Assembly: GCF_000153165.2 (NCBI RefSeq)
Contig: NC_014472.1
Span: 238,501-302,500 of the forward strand
Reading direction: 5' to 3'
DNA from: Maribacter sp. HTCC2170
GTDB lineage: Bacteria > Bacteroidota > Bacteroidia > Flavobacteriales > Flavobacteriaceae
DNA: 64,000 bases
The translations under genes were made by a program, and so were the position numbers. This document shows, one piece after another, positions 27,335 to 36,333 of the stretch; the stretch's first letter is position 1; every line of letters begins with the position of its first letter. Under the pieces are notes generated by a model. It saw nothing but the letters and a program-made list of their open reading frames with translations. It searched no databases and was not told the origin of the DNA.

Positions 27335-28072
27335 ATGAATTATTTAGCATCAATTGGCAGCTATGCTATTATGATTAAAGAGGTTTTTAGAAAACCTACT
27401 AAATGGAGCATAATGAGGTCATTGATTCTTAAAGAGATTGATGAACTTATCTTTGGCTCTCTAGGCATCCTCATTTTTATTTCATTTTTTATTGGAGGGG
27501 TTGTAGCAATACAGACGGCCTTGAATATTACTAGCGAACTTATCCCAAAGAATTTGGTAGGGTTTGCAACAAGACAGTCGATAATTTTGGAATTCGCCCC
27601 TACCTTTTGTTCTATTATTATGGCTGGAAAAGTAGGTTCTTACATAACCAGTAGTATCGGTACCATGAGAGTGACCGAACAGATTGATGCACTAGAAGTT
27701 ATGGGGGTTAACGCACTCAACTATTTGGTTTTTCCAAAAATAATAGCCTTGCTACTTTATCCTTTTATCATTGCTATTTCAATGTATGTTGGGATTTTTG
27801 GTGGCTGGTTTGCAGGTGTGTTTGGAGGTTTCAGTACTAGTGCGGACTTTGTTGAAGGCGTTCAATTGGATTTTATACCATTTCATGTAACCTATTCTTT
27901 TATCAAAACCTTGGTCTTTGCTTTTATTTTGGCAACAATACCCTCTTATCACGGATTTTATATGAAAGGCGGTGCATTAGAGGTTGGGAAGGCAGCAACT
28001 ACCTCGTTCGTGTGGACAAGTGTTGTAATCATTATACTTAACTACATTCTAACACAACTGTTACTTGGCTAA
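27335..28072 (+). CDS. MlaE-type ABC transporter permease
   Basis: An inner-membrane permease of the MlaE/YrbE family, 245 aa from the ATG at 27335. The longer frame from 27275 adds 20 residues that do not match the family. It has five or six membrane segments and the family motif region EFAPTFCSIIMAGKVGSYITS near 83, followed by MRVTEQIDALEVMGVN near 108. It would move phospholipid or a related lipid between the membranes with the ATPase MlaF. The downstream ATPase gene overlaps it by one base. No MlaD (MCE) gene is seen in the window. Confidence 0.9.
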   Translation: MNYLASIGSYAIMIKEVFRKPTKWSIMRSLILKEIDELIFGSLGILIFISFFIGGVVAIQTALNITSELIPKNLVGFATRQSIILEFAPTFCSIIMAGKVGSYITSSIGTMRVTEQIDALEVMGVNALNYLVFPKIIALLLYPFIIAISMYVGIFGGWFAGVFGGFSTSADFVEGVQLDFIPFHVTYSFIKTLVFAFILATIPSYHGFYMKGGALEVGKAATTSFVWTSVVIIILNYILTQLLLG

Positions 28073-28839
28073 TGATTGAAGTTAACGACATACACAAATC
28101 ATTTGGAGATGCACATATCTTAAAGGGCATTAGCACCGTTTTTGACAAGGGTAAAACCAATTTGGTCATTGGTCAAAGTGGGTCTGGTAAAACCGTGTTC
28201 TTAAAATGCTTGTTGGGGCTTTTTAGTCCAGATAAAGGCACTATTAGCCATGACGGAAAAATATACTCTGAACTGTCGACCAAAGAACAACGAAATCTTC
28301 GTCAGGACATGGGAATGGTTTTTCAGGGAAGTGCTTTATTCGACTCAATGACTGTTGAAGGGAACGTAATGTTCCCATTGGAAATGTTTACCAAACAATC
28401 ACAATCTGAAATGCAAGATCGTGTCGATTTTGTACTTAAAAGGGTTAACCTACCCGATGCACATAAAAAATATCCTTCTGAATTATCAGGTGGAATGCAA
28501 AAACGTGTTGCAATTGCACGCGCGATTGTAATGAAACCAACATACTTGTTTTGTGATGAACCCAATTCTGGTCTTGACCCCAAAACAGCCATTATTATTG
28601 ACAATCTTATTCAGGAAATCACACAAGAATATGATATAACGACTGTTGTGAACACTCATGATATGAACTCCGTTATGGAAATTGGGGAAAAAATTATTTT
28701 TCTAAAACATGGAATTAAGGAATGGGAAGGCACAAAAGACGAAATCTTCAGAACCGATAATGAGGCGGTAACCAATTTTGTTTATTCCTCTGAATTGTTC
28801 AAGAAAGTTAGACAGATGTATATTGAGGAGCGTAATTAA
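28072..28839 (+). CDS. MlaF-type ABC transporter ATPase
   Basis: A 255-aa ATP-binding subunit. It has Walker A GQSGSGKT near residue 33, the Q-loop MVFQGSALFD near 82, the signature LSGGMQKRVAIARA near 140, Walker B YLFCDEPNSGLDP near 160 and the H-switch NTHDMNS near 195. Its start overlaps the permease stop by one base (TAATG), so the two are coupled and form the transporter core. The stop codon overlaps by four bases with the convergent DUF389 gene. The lipid-transport role is from the family. Confidence 0.92.
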   Translation: MIEVNDIHKSFGDAHILKGISTVFDKGKTNLVIGQSGSGKTVFLKCLLGLFSPDKGTISHDGKIYSELSTKEQRNLRQDMGMVFQGSALFDSMTVEGNVMFPLEMFTKQSQSEMQDRVDFVLKRVNLPDAHKKYPSELSGGMQKRVAIARAIVMKPTYLFCDEPNSGLDPKTAIIIDNLIQEITQEYDITTVVNTHDMNSVMEIGEKIIFLKHGIKEWEGTKDEIFRTDNEAVTNFVYSSELFKKVRQMYIEERN

Positions 28840-30302
28840 TCCTGAATTACTTCCTTAAGTTGAATTGTACTATCCTTTAACCTGAGTTTTAGCCACGCAT
28901 GCAACTTTTTAGTATCGGCTACGGTTTGGAACCTTTTTGCATCTCGTTTCCATTTAACCTCAAAAATTGGAATCGTATCAAGTTTATTGAAATCTGTCTT
29001 TATGGTGGGAGCAAAACCTAAAGATTCTAAATTCTCATAATTTGTCTTGGCCTCAGAGCTTATATCACCAAAAGGAATTGACATTCTCCCCAGTTTACCC
29101 AGTTCTTCTTCCAAAACCTTTATTCTTGCATCCTTATCCAACAACTCGGTCTTTTGCGTCTCATACAATTGATCTACATATTTTAGCTGGTCCAATTGCT
29201 CATTCTTGGTTCCTTGGATAATCTGAAGTTCAGTATGCTTCAATCTATTAAAACTATCATCTTCATTTTTTTGTTTGTTCCAAGTGGCAATTACATTGTC
29301 TGGTATAGTTTCATTGCCCATGAACACCAATTCTATAATGGAATTTTCACCATCATTGAATTCTATATCTGTAAAGTCCTCCATAAATCTTCCCGAACCC
29401 TCGAATTGATATGGCGCAACCTTTTCTTCAATGAAACTCCGTGCTTGTTTTCTGAACAGGGATTCTTGTAGAGCACCCCAAAAAGTAATACCCGCAGGCA
29501 CCATAACCAAAATTGCAAATAAAGAGGCTGTTCTTCCGATAAGCCTTCGTTTTTTGGAATTCACATAGCGAACCATCGGGAAACGCAGTAATTTCAGAAC
29601 CAAAAATGTAGCTAAGGCAATAAAAATGGTATTGATACTAAATAGATACATTGCACCCGCAGCATAGTCATAATTACCTATTGCGAGTCCAAAGCCTACA
29701 GTACATAGAGGCGGCATTAAGGCCGTTGCAATTGCAACCCCAAAAATAACCGAAGCTATGGTCCCTTTTTTTGCTCTTGCAATTACAAGTGCAAGACCAC
29801 CAAAGAAAGCAATAAGTACATCCCGAATATCTGGCGAGGTCCTTGCCAACAACTCAGAAGATTCATCTCGTAATGGGAATACAGCGAAAAAAAGATAGGC
29901 AGTGAGTACGCTCAAAACAACCATGACCGTAAAGTTTTTTAAAGACCTTCGCAAGGTATCCACATCATTTACTGCCAAAGACAGTCCAATGCCTAAAATT
30001 GGCCCCATTAAAGGTGAAATTAGCATGGCACCAATTACTACGGCAGTCGAATTGGCATTCAACCCCACCGAAGCAATGAAAATTGAACAAACAAGGATCC
30101 ATGAAGTATGGCCCTTAAAAGGTATATCAGCGATTATAGCTTCCTTGGTAGCTTCTTGATCCGTATTTTTTCGAATATCAAGAAGTTCAGATAGAAACTT
30201 CTTGGTGCTACCCAAAAGTCCTTGGATGTCTTTTTTCACCTCTTCCCCACTAGCGCTTTCACTAAGGGGAACGTTATTTTCATCATTTAAATTTTCACTC
30301 AT
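28836..30302 (-). CDS. DUF389 family membrane protein
   Basis: A 488-aa membrane protein. The N-terminal 55 residues are cytoplasmic and acidic. The DUF389 core spans about residues 65-270 with six or so membrane segments and the conserved GAMLISPLMGPILGIGL near 90 and ATALMPPLCTVGFGLA near 190. A soluble C-terminal half contains a coiled-coil-like region near 360-400. The function of the family is unknown; a transport role is often guessed. It starts 2 nt after the stop of the mannose-1-phosphate guanylyltransferase gene, so it is probably in that operon. Confidence 0.88.
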   Translation of the reverse strand: MSENLNDENNVPLSESASGEEVKKDIQGLLGSTKKFLSELLDIRKNTDQEATKEAIIADIPFKGHTSWILVCSIFIASVGLNANSTAVVIGAMLISPLMGPILGIGLSLAVNDVDTLRRSLKNFTVMVVLSVLTAYLFFAVFPLRDESSELLARTSPDIRDVLIAFFGGLALVIARAKKGTIASVIFGVAIATALMPPLCTVGFGLAIGNYDYAAGAMYLFSINTIFIALATFLVLKLLRFPMVRYVNSKKRRLIGRTASLFAILVMVPAGITFWGALQESLFRKQARSFIEEKVAPYQFEGSGRFMEDFTDIEFNDGENSIIELVFMGNETIPDNVIATWNKQKNEDDSFNRLKHTELQIIQGTKNEQLDQLKYVDQLYETQKTELLDKDARIKVLEEELGKLGRMSIPFGDISSEAKTNYENLESLGFAPTIKTDFNKLDTIPIFEVKWKRDAKRFQTVADTKKLHAWLKLRLKDSTIQLKEVIQD

Positions 30303-30304
30303 GA

Positions 30305-31384
30305 TTAAGCATACTTGTCGCCAAATTTATCTTTTACTTTGCTCAACACTTGTTTTATGTCTTGTTCCTTTGATTTGGGGTAAATCAATAAAACCTCTTC
30401 TTTATCGACGATGATATAATCATTTAAACCATCAACCACAACTATTTTATCTTTTGGGGACCTAATCATGTTTCCTTTCGCATCTTCACTAATCACTTTA
30501 CTATTCACGACGGCATTATCATCTCCGTCTTTGTCTAGCTTATCATATAGTGAACCCCAAGTTCCCAAGTCGTTCCAATCAAATGTTGCCGGAAGAACAT
30601 ATATTGCCTTGGACTGTTCTAAGATAGCATAATCTATCGAAATGTTTTCGGCCTTTGGGTAGTTTTCCTTTATAAATGACTCCTCATCTGTGGTGTTGTA
30701 ATGTGAAAGTCCCGATTGAAACAATTCAAACTGCGAGGGCTGATAATTTTTAAATGCATTTACGATAGTATTCACTCCCCACATAAAGATACCGGCATTC
30801 CAAAGAAAATTACCTTGAGCGAGAAACTCTTTAGCCGTATCGTAATCGGGTTTTTCCCTAAACTGATTTACTTTTTTCAGTGAAGTTTCACTTTCTTTCT
30901 CAAATTCAATATAACCAAACCCGGTATTGGGAAAAGTTGGTTTTATACCCAATGTACACAATACTTCTTCCCTTTCACATTTATCAAAACATTCTGTAAC
31001 ATTCTTAGCAAATGCATCCTCGTCCTCAATCCAATGATCACTTGGAGCTACTATCATAACCCCATCCGGATTCATTTTTTGAATCTTTAATGCCGCATAA
31101 AGAATACAGGGAGCCGTATTACGCATCGCCGGCTCTAAAACCACTTGTTCTTGCTTTACCAAAGGGAGTTGCTCCAAAACCAAATCATTGTAACGTTCAT
31201 TCGTCAATATCAAAATATTCTCAGTCGGAACAAATTTATTCAGTCGTTGAAAGGTTTTTTGAATCAAGGTTTGTCCTGACCCAAGCATGTCATGGAACTG
31301 CTTTGGGTTTTCGGTTGTGCTGATTGGCCAAAACCGCGATCCTACACCACCGGCCATTAATACTGCGTAATAATTTTTGTTCAT
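30305..31384 (-). CDS. manC: Mannose-1-phosphate guanylyltransferase
   Basis: Makes GDP-mannose from GTP and mannose 1-phosphate for cell-surface glycans. It is 359 aa, the short form without the phosphomannose isomerase domain. The pyrophosphorylase signature is LMAGGVGSRFWPISTTENPK near residue 9. Further matches are APSDHWIEDEDAF near 113, FREKPD and FLWNAGIFMWG near 175-205, and FDWNDLGTWGSL near 265. It lies between the SprT-like gene (10 nt upstream) and the DUF389 gene (2 nt downstream). Confidence 0.93.
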   Translation of the reverse strand: MNKNYYAVLMAGGVGSRFWPISTTENPKQFHDMLGSGQTLIQKTFQRLNKFVPTENILILTNERYNDLVLEQLPLVKQEQVVLEPAMRNTAPCILYAALKIQKMNPDGVMIVAPSDHWIEDEDAFAKNVTECFDKCEREEVLCTLGIKPTFPNTGFGYIEFEKESETSLKKVNQFREKPDYDTAKEFLAQGNFLWNAGIFMWGVNTIVNAFKNYQPSQFELFQSGLSHYNTTDEESFIKENYPKAENISIDYAILEQSKAIYVLPATFDWNDLGTWGSLYDKLDKDGDDNAVVNSKVISEDAKGNMIRSPKDKIVVVDGLNDYIIVDKEEVLLIYPKSKEQDIKQVLSKVKDKFGDKYA

Positions 31385-31394
31385 AATAATCCTT

Positions 31395-31997
31395 TTAATC
31401 TTTAATTAATTCAACCTCAGCATTGGGTTGAAACAAATATATTTTACCAGAAGTTATTTCAATACATTCATAACGCTTTACACGTTTTTTTCCTTTTCTA
31501 AAGAGTTTTCCATTATATAATCTGAATACGCTTCCACTTGGTAATTCAAAAACGAACGATTTATCCGATTGTTGTTGATCGTATTGCTTTAAGGCCAATG
31601 ATAAAACCGCATCTGTATCACTACTTGCCTTGGGGTTCCTAAAATGTCTGGCAAGCAATGGAAGAAGTTTTGATGGAAATATTTCTGGTCTAATGAATGG
31701 AAGCATCAAATATTGAAAAGTTCGTTTCCACTCTAAGCCATGCGGCTTAATATTACGACCATATTCTACAAAAGCAGCCAAATGTGCAATTTCATGAATA
31801 AGAGTAATTAAAAAACGGTATTTGTTCAAAGAGGCATTCACCGTAATCTGGTGAAGACCGTTAGGAAGTCTACGATAATCACCATGTCTGGTAATTCTTT
31901 GATTTACAATTTTCAAATTAACCCCAGATTCCTTAATGAGTTGTAGACAAGGTTCCACAGCACGCTCTGGGAGGTATTTTTGAAGGATGTCATCCAT
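31395..31997 (-). CDS. SprT-like zinc metalloprotease-fold protein
   Basis: A 200-aa protein with the zincin motif HEIAHLAAF near residue 64 and a downstream His in PHGLEWKRTF near 82, as in SprT/Spartan-like proteins. Substrates in bacteria are not established. I chose the ATG at 31997; a GTG two codons earlier is possible. It is the first gene of a tight minus-strand set with manC and DUF389, with no obvious functional link. Confidence 0.85.
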   Translation of the reverse strand: MDDILQKYLPERAVEPCLQLIKESGVNLKIVNQRITRHGDYRRLPNGLHQITVNASLNKYRFLITLIHEIAHLAAFVEYGRNIKPHGLEWKRTFQYLMLPFIRPEIFPSKLLPLLARHFRNPKASSDTDAVLSLALKQYDQQQSDKSFVFELPSGSVFRLYNGKLFRKGKKRVKRYECIEITSGKIYLFQPNAEVELIKD

Positions 31998-32119
31998 TAC
32001 CACAAAAATAGGATTTTTAGGTTTCCTTTATCACATATTCAAATACATTAATGTAAACTACCTTGATAATTTGGTAACTTGACACTCTATTAGCAATAAG
32101 AATCTTTCAAGATTAGAAA

Positions 32120-32470
32120 ATGCCCAAAAACACTTACAGAGTATATGTGATTGAATTATCTAAAAGGGTGTTTTCAGAAAACGCCAAGTTCAGAGCCGCA
32201 AATCCTCAATTCAATGGTGTATTACAATGTCTGTATGTTGGAATGACAAGTAAAACACCTAAAGAACGATTTGAACAGCATAAATCGGGATACAGAAATA
32301 AGAAGGGATACAAATTGTCATCCAACCTTGTTCAAAAATATGGTATGTACTTGCGTTCAAGTCTCTACAATCATATTGATCCATTATCAACAAGGGAGAA
32401 AGCGCTAAAGATGGAGGAATTGCTCACCATGGAATTGAGAAGGAAAGGATATGCAGTTTGGTACAATTGA
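32120..32470 (+). CDS. Small GIY-YIG-like nuclease domain protein
   Basis: A 116-aa protein. It has a GIY-YIG-like arrangement: YRVYVIEL as the first strand, LYVGMTSKTPKERFEQH (YVG, then Arg, then His) about 30 residues later, and a late Glu in MEELLTME. The spacing between the two strands is longer than in the usual small GIY-YIG proteins because of a helix rich in Phe and Arg. Catalysis is plausible but not shown. It stands alone, divergent from the SprT-like gene and followed by an esterase. Confidence 0.7.
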   Translation: MPKNTYRVYVIELSKRVFSENAKFRAANPQFNGVLQCLYVGMTSKTPKERFEQHKSGYRNKKGYKLSSNLVQKYGMYLRSSLYNHIDPLSTREKALKMEELLTMELRRKGYAVWYN

Positions 32471-32528
32471 ATTTTATTAATCGTAACTTTAAATAATAGT
32501 CCTAAGGAAAAACACGGGAATCAAATAA

Positions 32529-33410
32529 ATGAAAACATCAACCATATTTGTCTTATTTCTATTTTTTTGTCAAATCCAAGCCCAAGAAGAAATAGCATTA
32601 TGGAGGAGTGGAGAAAAACCATATTATAAGGAAAATAAACTCCAGGAATATGAAAAAGAAGCTTGGGGCACCCGCTGTGTTTTCGATATTATTGAACCTA
32701 CACTCACCATTTACAAAGCCAAAGGCAAGAACACCGGGAAGGCCGTTATAATCATCCCCGGTGGTGGGTACGAACTTGTGGCCATGTATCATGAAGGATA
32801 TGATTTAGCCGAATCATTGGCAAAACAAGGTGTTACGGCGGCTGTTCTAAAATATAGATTACCAAATCCCGAAACATCCAGCAAACCGCACATGGTACCT
32901 CTAAGTGATGGTCGCAAAGCGCTACAATTAATGCATGATAATGCCGCGCGTTTTGAAATAGACAACAATCAAATAGGAGTGCTTGGTTTTTCTGCCGGCA
33001 GTCATCTGGCAACAGTCCTAAGTCTTTGGGTGAGCAAGGATGAAAGTGAAAATCCCGATTTTTCAGGATTAATTTATGGTGTAACAAAACTTTCAAAAGC
33101 CAATCTAGAATGGTTGGAAAAAAGCCTCTACTATAGGAAACTTACTAATGAGGAAATTAAACAAAATACCTTACTCAAATTAGTAACGAAGAAAACCCCT
33201 CCTGCTTTTTTGGTTCATGCGAATGATGATGATATTTGTCCGGTTGAAGAAACTACACTTTATGCCCAAGAATTATTTGATAAAAATGTGTTGGCAGAAA
33301 CGCATATTTTTCCAAAAGGAGGACATGGATTTGGTATGGGCAGAAGTTCTGATGGAACTGATCAATGGGTTTCCTTATTTGTGAATTGGATAAAAAACAA
33401 CCAGTTTTAG
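32529..33410 (+). CDS. Secreted alpha/beta hydrolase (acetyl-ester/xylan esterase-like)
   Basis: A 293-aa protein with a signal peptide (ends CQIQAQ). It has the oxyanion motif PGGGYELVA near residue 77, the nucleophile elbow GFSAGSHLA near 155 (Ser), Asp in VHANDDDICPVE near 232 and His in FPKGGHGFG near 262. This is the BD-FAE/acetyl xylan esterase-like group common in marine Bacteroidota. The natural ester is not readable from sequence. No polysaccharide-utilisation genes flank it. Confidence 0.85.
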   Translation: MKTSTIFVLFLFFCQIQAQEEIALWRSGEKPYYKENKLQEYEKEAWGTRCVFDIIEPTLTIYKAKGKNTGKAVIIIPGGGYELVAMYHEGYDLAESLAKQGVTAAVLKYRLPNPETSSKPHMVPLSDGRKALQLMHDNAARFEIDNNQIGVLGFSAGSHLATVLSLWVSKDESENPDFSGLIYGVTKLSKANLEWLEKSLYYRKLTNEEIKQNTLLKLVTKKTPPAFLVHANDDDICPVEETTLYAQELFDKNVLAETHIFPKGGHGFGMGRSSDGTDQWVSLFVNWIKNNQF

Positions 33411-33472
33411 TCATGGCTGATAAAAATTTTCTAATGGTGACCATAGTTAACATCCCATAATGCCTTTTACCT

Positions 33473-33480
33473 TAATTTTG
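33473..33480 (+). promoter_or_regulatory. -7 promoter box for the DUF2892 gene
   Basis: TAATTTTG fits TAnnTTTG; the ATG at 33559 would follow after a leader of about 70 nt. Confidence 0.4.
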
Positions 33481-33558
33481 AATATTAAATCATTGGATTA
33501 TTTATTACCTTGAAATCCAATGACTAAACCAACTTTGATTAATTTAAAATTTATTGAG

Positions 33559-33771
33559 ATGAAAAAAAATATGGGTAGTACGGATAAGATTGTTAGAATT
33601 TTAATAGCAGCAATTATTGCAGTTCTTTATTTTACCAATATAATTCCTGGAACTTTGGGCATTGTTCTACTGGTTTTAGCAGGAGTTTTTGTATTGACCA
33701 GCCTTATAAGCTTTTGTCCGCTTTATGCTCCTTTCGGATTGAGTACTTGTGCCATGAAAGACAAAAAATAA
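33559..33771 (+). CDS. DUF2892 (YgaP transmembrane-like) protein
   Basis: A 70-aa membrane protein. It has MGSTDKIVRILIAAIIA at the N-terminus, two membrane segments and the closing motif CPLYAPFGLSTC with a Cys pair, as in the membrane part of YgaP. I chose the ATG at 33559; an in-frame ATG at 33520 would add 13 residues outside the family. There is no rhodanese domain here. The role is unknown. Confidence 0.85.
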   Translation: MKKNMGSTDKIVRILIAAIIAVLYFTNIIPGTLGIVLLVLAGVFVLTSLISFCPLYAPFGLSTCAMKDKK

Positions 33772-33879
33772 GAAATTATAGATTTTCTAATTTAATTAAG
33801 GGTTGTGGTGTAAATCACAACCTTTTTATAGTTCCAATTAAATCAATTTTATATTAACTTCATATATCAAATCAGAATC

Positions 33880-34506
33880 ATGATCAAAAAATATAAGTTA
33901 ATAGTATTTCTTATAGTTTTAATGATTGGATGCAGTCCTAAAACATTCAATATTAAATGGACAAAAGAAATTGCTCCTCAAAGCTTCACTACACGGTTTG
34001 AAACCTCTAAAGGAAATTTTGAGATTCTGGTAGATCGAAGATTTTCACCAAAAGCAGCTGACCGTTTTTATCAATTGGTAAGACATAAGTTTTTTGACAA
34101 TAGCCTCTTTTATCGTGTGAATCCAGGATTTGTTGCCCAGTTTGGGGGAAACGACAGTATTGTTTATAAAAAATGGAATTCGGTCAAAGTACCAGATGAA
34201 GATGTTAAGCAAGGAAATACAAAAGGTTACTTAAGTTTTGCACGTAGTGGAAAGGGAACAAGAACCTCAGACCTCTTTATCAATCTTGGAAATAACTCTA
34301 GATTAGATACCATTTTCTATAACGAGGTAAAAGGGTTTCCTTCGTTCGGAAAGGTAACTAAAGGGATGGAGGTAGTTGAAAAGTTATATTCAGGATATGG
34401 AGACAAAACTATGGAACACTTTGAAGAAATGCTTAATAATCGCGAAGCGTTTCTAAAAAAATACCCAGAATTGGATGTTATCAATAAAGCCTATTTGGTT
34501 GATTAA
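33880..34506 (+). CDS. Cyclophilin-type peptidylprolyl isomerase lipoprotein
   Basis: A 208-aa protein. The lipoprotein signal ends in LMIGC (Cys18). The cyclophilin domain covers about 40-180, with FYQLVRHKFFDNSLFYRV and FVAQFGGND near 65-85, and GYLSFARSGKGTRTSDLFINLG in the usual place of the active-site loop. It would catalyse proline isomerisation in the periplasm on an anchored enzyme. It converges on the SDR gene with a 2-nt gap. Confidence 0.9.
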   Translation: MIKKYKLIVFLIVLMIGCSPKTFNIKWTKEIAPQSFTTRFETSKGNFEILVDRRFSPKAADRFYQLVRHKFFDNSLFYRVNPGFVAQFGGNDSIVYKKWNSVKVPDEDVKQGNTKGYLSFARSGKGTRTSDLFINLGNNSRLDTIFYNEVKGFPSFGKVTKGMEVVEKLYSGYGDKTMEHFEEMLNNREAFLKKYPELDVINKAYLVD

Positions 34507-34508
34507 AT

Positions 34509-35189
34509 TTAGGGTGTGCTGCTACTAACCTGAAGTAACTTACCATTATACATTTTATGTGCAGTTAAAGCAAAATCCTTAATATAAGTTGCCATTTCCA
34601 AAGCAGTGGTCGGCGCTTTGTATCCAGGAAAGGCTTCTTCCAACATTTCAGTTTGTACGGCCCCAAGGGCCAAAACATTAAAGGAAGGACCTGTTTCTTT
34701 AAACTCTTCTGCCCATAACTCCGTTAAGGTTATTACAGCACCTTTGCTAGAGCTATATGCTGATAAACCTGGGAACTTCATACTACCTTGAACTCCTCCC
34801 ATAGAACTTATGGTCACCACATGTCCGTTTTTCGGCATACTAGGTAAAACCAATCTAGTCAGATTAGCTACACCAAAAACATTGACCTTGTAAACCTCCT
34901 CAAATTCATTTGATTCTGTATCTAAAAATGGTTTATTCAATAATTTGCCAGCATTATTAATCAATACATCTACATTATTCCAGTTAGTTTCTATAAAACT
35001 TTCAACTTTTACCAAATCTTTCCCTTCTGTAATATCAAAAGAAAAAGAAGTGATATTCTTGTGATTAAGTTCAGAAATGGAATTTTCACTACGTGAGAGC
35101 GCTAAAACCTGATGCCCTTCATTAGCAAAAAGTTGGGCCAATTCAAATCCAATTCCCCGACTGGTTCCGGTAATAATTACATTAGCCAT
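34509..35189 (-). CDS. Short-chain dehydrogenase/reductase
   Basis: A 226-aa SDR. It has the cofactor motif GTSRGIGFELA at residue 8, NNAG near 78, the catalytic Ser in ISSMGG near 126 and YSSSKG (Tyr and Lys) near 144. Arg in the cofactor loop (LSRSE) hints at NADP. The substrate is unknown. Its start overlaps the M28 peptidase stop by one base (TAATG), so the two are co-translated. Confidence 0.88.
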   Translation of the reverse strand: MANVIITGTSRGIGFELAQLFANEGHQVLALSRSENSISELNHKNITSFSFDITEGKDLVKVESFIETNWNNVDVLINNAGKLLNKPFLDTESNEFEEVYKVNVFGVANLTRLVLPSMPKNGHVVTISSMGGVQGSMKFPGLSAYSSSKGAVITLTELWAEEFKETGPSFNVLALGAVQTEMLEEAFPGYKAPTTALEMATYIKDFALTAHKMYNGKLLQVSSSTP

Positions 35190-36253
35190 TAGTTGTATTT
35201 AATTTCTTGGACGGGTGAATTAGTAATATTTTCAATAACAGGAATAAACTTATTGACTAGGGAAGCCATATGCTCAAAATCCATCAGTGATGCTTCATCT
35301 CCAACTTTGTGATAGTGGTCAAAATTGGTGAAATCAAAAGTTGAGAATGTTTGTGAAGGCACTTGAAGTTCATTGTGAAACGGATAATTATCAGAACGCA
35401 TGAACAGATTGAACTCCTTAGCCTGTGGTAAGAAGCCTACCAGTTTTGCATTGGCATATTCATTAAAAACATCGGCCAAATTCGAAAGTTCATATCCTGT
35501 CGCATAAACCTCATAATCTTTGTCAACCAATGGCACCCCTACCATTTCAAAATTCAGCATGGCATATAGATTCAAATCTTTTGTTTTTAGTTTTTCAGCC
35601 AAATGTTTTGAGCCCAAAAGCCCTCTTTCTTCTGCACTGAACAATGCGAAGATCAAACTTCGTTTATTTGATTTAGAATGCCCGAAATAACGAGCCAATT
35701 CCATTACTGTCGTTGTTCCCGAAGCATTATCATTTGCCCCATTTGCAATTTCATCACCATTTACAGCACTTCTTATTCCAATATGGTCATAGTGTGCACC
35801 AATCAAAATATACTCATTTTTTAACTCAGCATCTGAACCTTCTATTAAGCCAACTACGTTATAGGCATGCACATCTATATTGGACAACGTATCACGGTAC
35901 GAAATGAAATAAGGCTTTATACCATTCTCTTTAAAAGCTTTTGTAATGTAAGCAGCTGCCTTTTCAATACCATCGGTACCAGAATCACGCCCATTTAGCT
36001 CATCGGAAGCCAAGAAGTTCATGATTTCTCCAACCCGTTCCGCACTTGAAAACGAGCCCTTGGAGATCAATTTAACTGTTTTATCCTCTTCTGAGGATAT
36101 TCCTGAAGTTTTGGATTCTTCTTTGGCCTCAACCATCCTGCCTTTAACTCCATCGGGGCCACCATAAACAGTATCGGAATTGGCTTGTTTGGTTTTAGTA
36201 GAACCACAGCTGATTACTAGTAACAGAACAAAAAAGTAGATTATTCGCTTCAT
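35189..36253 (-). CDS. M28 family metallopeptidase lipoprotein
   Basis: A 354-aa protein from the ATG at 36253, which starts the lipoprotein signal (lipobox VISC, Cys16). The in-frame ATG at 36295 would bury the signal. The peptidase domain has the zinc ligands in GAHYDHIG near residue 156, GANDNASGTTTVMELAR near 175 (bridging Asp), FSAEERGLLGS near 208 and a late His in NFDHYHKVGDE. It would act as an aminopeptidase in the periplasm or on the outer membrane. It is coupled to the SDR gene. Confidence 0.9.
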   Translation of the reverse strand: MKRIIYFFVLLLVISCGSTKTKQANSDTVYGGPDGVKGRMVEAKEESKTSGISSEEDKTVKLISKGSFSSAERVGEIMNFLASDELNGRDSGTDGIEKAAAYITKAFKENGIKPYFISYRDTLSNIDVHAYNVVGLIEGSDAELKNEYILIGAHYDHIGIRSAVNGDEIANGANDNASGTTTVMELARYFGHSKSNKRSLIFALFSAEERGLLGSKHLAEKLKTKDLNLYAMLNFEMVGVPLVDKDYEVYATGYELSNLADVFNEYANAKLVGFLPQAKEFNLFMRSDNYPFHNELQVPSQTFSTFDFTNFDHYHKVGDEASLMDFEHMASLVNKFIPVIENITNSPVQEIKYN

Positions 36254-36278
36254 ATCGGAAAGATTAGGATTTAAAGAT

Positions 36279-36305
36279 AAAAAAACATCCGCCAAAGGCG
36301 GATGT
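36279..36305 (-). terminator. Terminator after pdhAC
   Basis: A 9-bp stem (ACATCCGCC/GGCGGATGT) with a 3-nt loop and a T-tract on the minus strand, just after the E2 gene and before the M28 gene. Confidence 0.88.
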
Positions 36306-36333
36306 AGAATAATATATATTTACCAAACTAAGT

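Noticed and set aside
28836..28839. Four-base overlap of two convergent stop codons
   Set aside because: It is a normal compact convergent end; no frameshift or readthrough signal seen.
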